Below, piece after piece: positions 1-4,645 of a stretch of 7,059 nucleotides of DNA. A model generated the notes under the pieces. The model ran no database searches. It had not been told where the DNA came from and worked only from the letters and a program-made list of their open reading frames with translations. A program made the position numbers and the translations under genes. The DNA lies in the NCBI GenBank assembly GCA_021815245.1, contig JAKAHF010000110.1:1-7059 (forward strand), written 5' to 3'. Numbering within the stretch: position 1 is the first letter of the stretch; each line of letters begins with the position of its first letter. Origin of the DNA: Actinomycetes bacterium. GTDB lineage: Bacteria; Actinomycetota; Thermoleophilia; RBG-16-64-13.

Positions 1-121
1 GTCACAAAGGGCGACGCGCAAGACCAAAGTCCCCTTCGGACCCTTCTTGGCCATCGGTGCGGTCGTCGGGCTATTCGTCGGGCAGCTGTTGATCGAAGCG
101 TACACCCGCATTTACAGCTAA
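1..121 (+). CDS. pilD: Prepilin peptidase (PilD/A24 family), C-terminal end only
   Basis: The open frame starting at base 2 runs 39 codons to a TAA at 119-121; the gene begins before the window. The visible residues include KVPFGPFLAIGAVVGLFVGQ followed by more hydrophobic residues and a short polar tail ending RIYS. The K-x-P-F-G-P-F-L-A-x-G-A stretch followed by a final membrane helix is the usual C-terminus of A24 prepilin peptidases, integral membrane aspartyl proteases that cut and N-methylate type IV prepilins. The two catalytic aspartates lie upstream and cannot be seen. The pilM-pilN-pilO operon downstream supports the call. The frame was found by reading directly and is too short for most gene callers. 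The family call is firm for such a short fragment, but the fragment does not show whether the enzyme also has the methyltransferase domain. Confidence 0.75.
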   Translation, partial: SQRATRKTKVPFGPFLAIGAVVGLFVGQLLIEAYTRIYS

Positions 122-169
122 AAGGGGAATCGGGCTCGACCTTGAATTAGAAAAGGACCCGCCATGCCG

Positions 170-178
170 TGCTACAGT
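170..178 (+). promoter_or_regulatory. Possible extended -10 promoter element for the pilM operon
   Basis: TGC directly followed by TACAGT (173-178) fits an extended -10 of TGn-TAnnnT type. No convincing -35 hexamer lies 16-18 bases upstream; a TTGAAT at 142-147 is too far away. Imperfect inverted arms flank the element: GACC-C-GCC at 156-163, with one bulged C, and GGCGGTC at 189-195. A similar GTGCTAC..TTGA string occurs before aroC. The rest of the 122-265 gap shows no terminator with a T-tract. This is weak motif evidence only, and pilM could equally be read through from the prepilin peptidase gene. Confidence 0.3.
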
Positions 179-222
179 TGAGCGCGAGGGCGGTCGATAC
201 TCTTTCAGTAGGGGGGTTTGAA

Positions 223-261
223 ATGGATTCGACCCCGTACGGCGGAGCTGGAACGAGGTGA
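223..261 (+). other. Possible 12-codon leader ORF before pilM
   Basis: An ATG at 223 opens a frame MDSTPYGGAGTR ending in TGA at 259-261. A purine-rich GGGGGG run (211-216) sits 6 bases upstream and could act as a ribosome binding site. The stop lies 4 bases before the pilM GTG at 266, and the pilM ribosome binding site (GAGG, 255-258) lies inside the small frame, so translational coupling is possible. A frame this short is expected by chance and I recognise no homologue. Confidence 0.2.
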
Positions 262-265
262 ATGA

Positions 266-1375
266 GTGGCTCTAGGGCTTTTCCCGTCGGGACAGGTTGC
301 TCTCGATATAGGCGGCTCCAGCCTGGTCGCCCTCGAACTCGCGGGCACGAGCGGCAAGCTGAAGCTCAAGGGGTGCTATGAGTGGCCCTTGAGTGAGGGT
401 CTCGTGGTCGACGGCGAGATCGTTGACTCCGATCTCTTGGCTCGTGAGCTCAAGGCCTTCGCGAATCAGCACAAACTGCGCGGACGCGCGGTCGAACTGG
501 CCGTCAGCAATCAAAAGGTCATCGTGCGCAACATAGACATGCCTGAAATGACCGAGGACGAGTTGCGCGGCGCCATCGAGTTTCAGGCTCAGGACTACAT
601 CCCCATCCCGATCGATGAAGTGGTTCTCGATTTTCAGGTCATCGGCCGGTACGCCAACGCCGAGGGCGCCTCGCGGCAGCAGGTAGTGCTCGTCGCTGCT
701 CAGAAGGCCATGATCGCCATGTACACGGCAGCCGTCCGTCAAGCCGGCCTGAAACTGTCGGGTATCGACGTGTGCAGCATGGCACTGGTAAGAGCACTGA
801 TCCCGCCGGCGCCGTTCCTCGCGGAGGGGCCGCACAATGGCGTTTGTAGGGCCATCGCCGACATCTCGTCGTCGGTGTCGACGCTGGTCGTGGCAGTCGA
901 CAATGTGCTGAAGTTCACGCGCGTGATCAACTTCTCCAGCGACCGGTTCGCCAGGGTGCTCAGCGACCAGTTGGGCATCCCGCCCGAGGATGCGAACATC
1001 CTGGTTCAGCGAATCGGCCTCACAGGCAAGGAAGCTCCAGGAGACGACGTATACTCGGAAGAGATCGTCGCCCAGACCCAGCAGAAGCTCGGTGAAGTGG
1101 CGTACGAACTGGGTGACGAGATACGCCGCTCCTTGCACTACTTCCAAGGCCAGGAGCTCAACATGCCGGTCACCGAAGTGATCCTCAGCGGCAGAGGTGC
1201 GTTGGTTCGCAACCTGGACAGCATGCTGTCCGAGTCTCTCAGCATGCCGGTGAGTATCGGCAATCCGATGACGCTGATAGGCGAAAACGCGTCGAGCCTC
1301 TCTGACGCCGATTTGGCGTTCATGGCTCCGTATCTCAGCGTAGCGGTGGGTCTGGCTCTGCCGGAGGAAGACTGA
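266..1375 (+). CDS. pilM: Type IV pilus assembly protein PilM (actin-like ATPase fold)
   Basis: This 369-residue protein has the usual PilM length and order of motifs. The phosphate-1 loop is VALDIGGSS (11-19), followed by the family hallmark IEFQAQDYIPIPIDEVVLDF (104-123). The phosphate-2 region is ADISSSVST (198-206) and the adenosine-side motif is ILSGRGALVRNL (306-317). PilM is a cytoplasmic FtsA-like protein that binds nucleotide and the N-terminal tail of PilN, coupling the pilus motor platform to the PilN/PilO complex. The GTG start is chosen because GAGG (255-258) lies 7 bases upstream and the protein then begins just before the first beta strand; the nearby ATG at 262 is in another frame. 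Phosphate-2 has Ser where Gly is usual (DIS rather than DIG), the following GG pair reads SS (224-225), and the adenosine motif has Arg311 in a normally Gly-rich turn. Nucleotide binding may therefore differ from the textbook protein. Confidence 0.93.
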   Translation: MALGLFPSGQVALDIGGSSLVALELAGTSGKLKLKGCYEWPLSEGLVVDGEIVDSDLLARELKAFANQHKLRGRAVELAVSNQKVIVRNIDMPEMTEDELRGAIEFQAQDYIPIPIDEVVLDFQVIGRYANAEGASRQQVVLVAAQKAMIAMYTAAVRQAGLKLSGIDVCSMALVRALIPPAPFLAEGPHNGVCRAIADISSSVSTLVVAVDNVLKFTRVINFSSDRFARVLSDQLGIPPEDANILVQRIGLTGKEAPGDDVYSEEIVAQTQQKLGEVAYELGDEIRRSLHYFQGQELNMPVTEVILSGRGALVRNLDSMLSESLSMPVSIGNPMTLIGENASSLSDADLAFMAPYLSVAVGLALPEED

Positions 1376-1376
1376 C

Positions 1377-2015
1377 ATGGCGCGACGCATCAACCTTGTT
1401 CCTCAGTCAGAAAGGGCGCGTACGTCTACGAACTACGCGATGCTCGGGTTCGTTGCTGCCGCTGTCATCGTTCTAGCCGGCCTCGGTCTCGCGTACTATA
1501 CGTTCTCAGGCACGCTGAACGACCGCAAAGACGAACTGAAGACCCTCCAGCAGGACTACGTGAAGGTCCAATCGCAGGTCCAGGCCTTGTCCAAGTACGG
1601 CCAGATAGCGGCGGCGGCGCAGAGTGCCGAGGCCATCGTCACGAGCGCCTATGTCGGCCGTACGCTCGTATCAGAGATCCTCGACAAGCTGAGCCTCGTG
1701 GTTCCGGACAATGTGTGGTTCTCCACCATGGATCTGACGACACTCGATCCCGGCACTCTGGGTGGAGACACAGAGACGGGCGAGTTCATGCTATCGGGCA
1801 ACACGTATTCGTTCGAGGACGTGGCTCAGTTGCTGGTGAGGCTCCAGCTTGTGCCCGCGCTTGCGGACATCACACTCGAGTCTGCCGGTGAACCGACCGG
1901 GCCGGTCAATGAGGAAGTGGAAGTGAAGGGCTTCTCGGTTCACGCCACAGTCAGCAACACACAGGCCGAAGACACGACGCTCCCCATGAGCAAGGTGGAG
2001 GTGGAGGGCCTGTGA
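1377..2015 (+). CDS. pilN: Type IV pilus inner-membrane alignment protein PilN
   Basis: This 212-residue bitopic membrane protein starts at an ATG one base after the pilM stop; GGAGG (1363-1367) inside the pilM end serves as its ribosome binding site. The N-terminal tail MARRINLVPQSER carries the INLxP motif (5-9) through which PilN docks in the groove of PilM. A membrane helix spans about 21-43, followed by a heptad-like charged stretch (about 46-82) that should form the coiled coil with PilO. The C-terminal half has PilN landmarks: LSLVVPDNVWFSTMDL (105-120), then LSGNTYSFEDVAQLLVRL (139-156) and PALADITLESA (160-170), matching the ferredoxin-like domain. It is translated together with pilM and pilO. 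The preserved INLVP tail implies that the PilM-PilN contact is intact despite the changed nucleotide motifs of PilM. Confidence 0.93.
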   Translation: MARRINLVPQSERARTSTNYAMLGFVAAAVIVLAGLGLAYYTFSGTLNDRKDELKTLQQDYVKVQSQVQALSKYGQIAAAAQSAEAIVTSAYVGRTLVSEILDKLSLVVPDNVWFSTMDLTTLDPGTLGGDTETGEFMLSGNTYSFEDVAQLLVRLQLVPALADITLESAGEPTGPVNEEVEVKGFSVHATVSNTQAEDTTLPMSKVEVEGL

Positions 2016-2668
2016 GTCGCAAGATCCGCATGATCCTTATGAGCCTGGGCCTCGTCGTATTCGCGGTCGTTGTCTGGTTCTTCGTGCTCAGCCCTATCCG
2101 GGCGGACATCGCCGAGACTGAGAAATCGATGGATCAGCAGCACAAGCTGCTTCTGGAGGCAAACAGCGTGCTTCAGCAAGCCAACACGACGAAGGCGGAG
2201 GGCAAACGCAATCAAGCGCGTCTGCTGGAACTGGCCAAGATGATGCCGGCTTCCGACGAACTGCCCAGCCTGCTGCTGCAGATCCAAGATCTTGCTGACC
2301 AGTCGGGCATCGACTTCATTTCTATCACTCCCGGGGAACCTACCGAGGTAGAAGGCGTCGAATTCATGATCGTGCCGCTGGATCTCATGTTCACAGGCAC
2401 GTTCTTCGACCTTAGCGACTTTGTATACAGAGCGGAACAAATGGTTGCCGGCCCCGGCCGTCTATTGGCTGTCAAGACAATGAGCCTTGGGTTGGCGAAT
2501 GCCAACCAGGCCATGGCTTCGTCGGTCAGCCCCGATCTCGACGTAAGCCTTAGCCTGCTAGCGTTCATAGTCCCACCAGGCGGTACCGGCGGTTCGGCTA
2601 CTGAGGCCGCTCCGGCCGCCGGCGCAGCGGGATCGAGTGGTGGGTCATCGGCGACTGGTGCGCAGTAG
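2012..2668 (+). CDS. pilO: Type IV pilus inner-membrane alignment protein PilO
   Basis: The start is a GTG whose GTGA overlaps the pilN stop by 4 bases, with GGAGG/GGAGGG (1997-2008) upstream, so translation is coupled. The 218-residue product has a short basic tail, one membrane helix (about 6-27), a charged helical stretch (about 32-75) for pairing with PilN, and PilO landmarks ELPSLLLQIQDLADQSGIDF (83-102) and PLDLMFTGTFFDLSDFVYR (122-140). PilO forms a heterodimer with PilN on the outer face of the membrane and positions the pilus machine. The last 31 residues (188-218, from PPGGTGG onward) are a Gly/Ser/Ala-rich tail beyond the folded domain, unusual for PilO and perhaps a flexible link to the next gene's product, which also has a long low-complexity stretch. 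The Pro-Pro-Gly at 188-190 is a sequence type that slows ribosomes lacking EF-P. Confidence 0.9.
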   Translation: MSRKIRMILMSLGLVVFAVVVWFFVLSPIRADIAETEKSMDQQHKLLLEANSVLQQANTTKAEGKRNQARLLELAKMMPASDELPSLLLQIQDLADQSGIDFISITPGEPTEVEGVEFMIVPLDLMFTGTFFDLSDFVYRAEQMVAGPGRLLAVKTMSLGLANANQAMASSVSPDLDVSLSLLAFIVPPGGTGGSATEAAPAAGAAGSSGGSSATGAQ

Positions 2669-2686
2669 GGCAGCAAGGGAGAAGTG

Positions 2687-3358
2687 ATGAAATCGCTACC
2701 GTATCGCTCTATGATCGTCGCATGCCTGCTCATTCTGGCGCTGACCGTCGGCACCGTCGGTTGCTTCGGGGGTGGAGATTCGAATGGTTCAGAGAACCCC
2801 GCAACGACTATCGGCGGTGGAGTTCTTCCCACGGTGAGAGACACTCTGCCGGATGAGACACCGCCGTCTTCAGACGACGAACTGTCGACCTTCAGGAGCA
2901 AGGATCCGTTCATACCGCAAGCGCAGGCTGTGCAGCCGACCGACCTCACCGTGACCACCACCGGCGGCAGCACGCCGACTACGGCGGGCGGGTCGACAGG
3001 CGGCACGGTCACGACGATCGTCAAGCCGACAACCCCGTCAACCCCGGGCACAACATCGCCCGGCGGAACCGGCACTACCGTGACCCCGGGCTCGACCGAA
3101 CCCCCCAGCACGACCTCCACGACAGCACCTCACGTCCACACGCTGAAGGTCCTTTCGATCGCGCAGGTGGGCGGTGCGGGAGCCGTGACCTTCCAGGTTG
3201 ATGGCAGTGTCTACAGGGATAGGCGCGTGGGGGACGTCGTCTCGACAAGCTGGGGTCAGATCAAGGTCGTCGACATCAACACGTCGAGCAAGGTCGTGAC
3301 CTTGGTGCAGGGCAGCGAGACGCTCGTTCTCAGTGTGGGCCAGCTGGTCTACCAGTAG
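2687..3358 (+). CDS. Putative PilP/GspC-like pilus lipoprotein with Thr/Pro/Gly-rich stalk
   Basis: The product is 223 residues from the ATG. AAGGGAG (2675-2681) lies 5 bases before this ATG and only 2 before an in-frame GTG at 2684, so ATG is preferred. Residues 1-26 look like a lipoprotein signal: basic start, hydrophobic core, and TVGC (23-26), which would lipidate Cys26; Thr at -3 is atypical. After an acidic stretch comes RSKDPFIPQ (70-78), like the K/R-D-P-F motif before the folded domain in PilP and GspC. Residues about 88-148 are a Thr/Pro/Gly/Ser linker with 25 Thr in 61 positions, probably extended and possibly glycosylated or wall-spanning. Residues about 151-223 form a compact beta-rich unit (VYRDRRVGDVVSTSWGQIKV, then VTLVQGSETLVLSVG) resembling the PilP/GspC homology region. 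Position directly after pilO is where pilP sits in proteobacteria. The assignment rests on motif shape and context, so no symbol is given; a lineage-specific pilus lipoprotein is the alternative. Confidence 0.65.
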   Translation: MKSLPYRSMIVACLLILALTVGTVGCFGGGDSNGSENPATTIGGGVLPTVRDTLPDETPPSSDDELSTFRSKDPFIPQAQAVQPTDLTVTTTGGSTPTTAGGSTGGTVTTIVKPTTPSTPGTTSPGGTGTTVTPGSTEPPSTTSTTAPHVHTLKVLSIAQVGGAGAVTFQVDGSVYRDRRVGDVVSTSWGQIKVVDINTSSKVVTLVQGSETLVLSVGQLVYQ

Positions 3359-3372
3359 CCGGTCCTTTCCAC

Positions 3373-3382
3373 CACATATGTG
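3373..3382. promoter_or_regulatory. Perfect 10-base palindrome, possible operator
   Basis: CACATATGTG is identical to its reverse complement. It lies 14 bases after the pilus operon stop and overlaps the start of an extended -10-like element (3381-3389). Its position next to a likely promoter would suit a small dimeric regulator. A 10-base palindrome can occur by chance, and I know no specific regulator for this site. Confidence 0.3.
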
Positions 3383-3389
3383 CTACCTT
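3381..3389 (+). promoter_or_regulatory. Possible extended -10 promoter element for aroC-aroKB-aroQ
   Basis: TGC directly followed by TACCTT fits TGn-TAnnnT, a form used in high-GC Gram-positive bacteria. No clear -35 hexamer is visible 16-18 bases upstream. A start of transcription about 7 bases downstream would fall inside the hairpin arm at 3390-3398. The sequence GTGCTAC..TTGA resembles the one before pilM. The 69-base gap with these elements is the natural place for a separate aro promoter. Confidence 0.35.
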
Positions 3390-3410
3390 GACGGCGCCCC
3401 TGGCGCCGTC
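3390..3410 (+). terminator. Perfect 9-bp GC-rich hairpin between the pilus and aro operons
   Basis: The arms GACGGCGCC (3390-3398) and GGCGCCGTC (3402-3410) pair perfectly around a CCT loop. The hairpin could end transcription of the pilus operon, but no T-run follows (next bases TCTACAAGG), so it is not a standard intrinsic terminator. It ends 5 bases before the aroC ribosome binding site, so it could instead be a translational or attenuation element in read-through RNA, or a DNA operator. The structure is seen directly; its function is inferred. Confidence 0.5.
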
Positions 3411-3415
3411 TCTAC

Positions 3416-3422
3416 AAGGAGG
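3416..3422 (+). promoter_or_regulatory. Strong ribosome binding site that decides the aroC TTG start
   Basis: AAGGAGG ends 5 bases before the TTG at 3428. The next in-frame ATG (3443) would be 20 bases away, too far for this site. It also would leave only three residues before the conserved GESHG motif, less than chorismate synthases usually have. Confidence 0.75.
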
Positions 3423-3427
3423 AGTCG

Positions 3428-4645
3428 TTGACGACGTTACGCATGACTACCTCTGGAGAATCCCACGGTCCCGGCGAAACCTGCATCATCGAGGGGATCC
3501 CCGCTGGGCTGCCTGTCGACGTGGAGTACATCGATCACCAGCTTGTTCGCAGGCAGGGAGGATACGGTCGAGGCGGGCGGATGAGCATCGAACGTGACCA
3601 CTGCAGCATCCTTTCGGGTGTGAGGCATGGCCGTACACTCGGCTCCCCTATCTGCATCGTCGTCGAGAACACCGACTTCGCGAACTGGTCGACCGCGATG
3701 TCGCCGGCGCCTCTGTCAGACGGAGCGCGATCGTCGGCAGACCTTCGAGAGGTCAAAGTGCCGAGGCCCGGGCACGCCGATCTTGGCGGCGTAGCGAAGT
3801 ACGACTTCGACGAGGCCCGCAATGTGCTCGAACGCGCAAGCGCGCGAGAGACGGTTGGCCGCGTGGCAGGTGGAGCGGTCTGCCGGAGGCTGCTCGAAGA
3901 AGCCGGAGTCTCGGTGCACGGTCGAGTGGTGAGCATAGGGGCTGTGGAATCCCGAGACTCGTCTGATCCGACCGACGCGTCAAGCGTGGATTGGCAGGCT
4001 GTGGAAGAGTCCACAGTCGGATGTGACGACCCCGGTGCCTCCGAGGCCATGCGCCGCGCGATCGATGACGCGAAGGCTGCGGGAGAGTCCCTAGGGGGCG
4101 TCTTCGAGGTCTGGGCGTGGGGAATGTGCCCCGGGGTAGGGGGTTACGATCGGTTCGACAGCCGGCTCGATGGTCGGATACTTGGGGCTGTCGGCAGCAT
4201 TCCGGCTATCAAGGGTGTGGAGATCGGGCACGCCTTCGCCGGAACGCGAAGGCCGGGCTCTCAGGTGCACGATGAGATCATGGTCGCGAGTGGCGACGAG
4301 GGGCGCTGGATAACGCGGGCTACGAACTACGCGGGCGGACTCGAGGGTGGCATGACCAATGGCATGCCGATCATCGTCCGCGCATCTATGAAGCCGATTC
4401 CGACGCTGACCACCCCGCTCCACTCGGTGCTACTGCCTGAACTCGACCCGACAAGTGCGCACGTCGAGAGAAGTGATGTATGCGCGGTGCCGGCTGCGAG
4501 AGTGGTCGGCGAAGCCATGGTCGCGCTCGTACTCTGCTCGTTCTATCTGGAGAAATTCGGGGGCGACTCGCTTGCAGACTTCCTTGCCTCGCTGAGAGCG
4601 TACGAGGCCCGCTTGGAAAGCAGGGGATTGTGGCACCGCTCCTAG
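3428..4645 (+). CDS. aroC: Chorismate synthase
   Basis: This 405-residue enzyme converts 5-enolpyruvylshikimate-3-phosphate to chorismate, using reduced FMN as cofactor, the last step of the shikimate pathway. Landmarks are in order: GESHGPGE (10-17) with catalytic-type His13; RRQGGYGRGGRMSIERD (41-57), the substrate/flavin loop; RPGHADLGGVAKYDF (113-127) with the second conserved His116; RASARETVGRVAGGAV (136-151); GGLEGGMTNGMPIIVR (303-318); and RSDVCAVPAARVVGEAMVA (348-366), the C-terminal signature with Asp350. The length is slightly above the usual 350-400, partly from a polar stretch near 175-200. The TTG start is set by AAGGAGG just upstream. It is the first gene of the aro operon and overlaps the next by 16 bases. 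A monofunctional, externally reduced enzyme is expected, since no flavin reductase domain is present. Confidence 0.96.
   Translation: MTTLRMTTSGESHGPGETCIIEGIPAGLPVDVEYIDHQLVRRQGGYGRGGRMSIERDHCSILSGVRHGRTLGSPICIVVENTDFANWSTAMSPAPLSDGARSSADLREVKVPRPGHADLGGVAKYDFDEARNVLERASARETVGRVAGGAVCRRLLEEAGVSVHGRVVSIGAVESRDSSDPTDASSVDWQAVEESTVGCDDPGASEAMRRAIDDAKAAGESLGGVFEVWAWGMCPGVGGYDRFDSRLDGRILGAVGSIPAIKGVEIGHAFAGTRRPGSQVHDEIMVASGDEGRWITRATNYAGGLEGGMTNGMPIIVRASMKPIPTLTTPLHSVLLPELDPTSAHVERSDVCAVPAARVVGEAMVALVLCSFYLEKFGGDSLADFLASLRAYEARLESRGLWHRS

Noticed and set aside
211..240. GGGGGG...TGGATTCGACCCC resembles the 5' end of tmRNA (UGGAUUCGAC)
   Set aside because: The pilM gene starts at 266, leaving no room for the tag-coding part, pseudoknots or the tRNA-like 3' end. 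The match is a short chance resemblance.
122..265. Possible cyclic di-GMP riboswitch before the pilus operon
   Set aside because: Such riboswitches often precede pilus genes, but I could not find the conserved core strings or matching helices of the GEMM class here.
272..1393. Open frame of 373 codons on the - strand opposite pilM
   Set aside because: PilM on the + strand has clear family motifs. The opposite frame is rich in Arg, His and Asp without domain features, as expected for an antisense shadow in GC-rich DNA.
2212..3120. Long open frame of 302 codons on the - strand
   Set aside because: It is a shadow of pilO and the lipoprotein gene: its Val/Pro/Gly-rich product mirrors the Thr/Gly/Pro-rich codons of the + strand, and it has no recognisable domain.
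4480..4629. Upstream extension of the aroKB frame to an ATG at 4480
   Set aside because: The extra 50 residues overlap the end of aroC in another frame, are Arg/Gly/Cys-rich, and precede the first beta strand of shikimate kinase, which begins right after the GTG at 4630.
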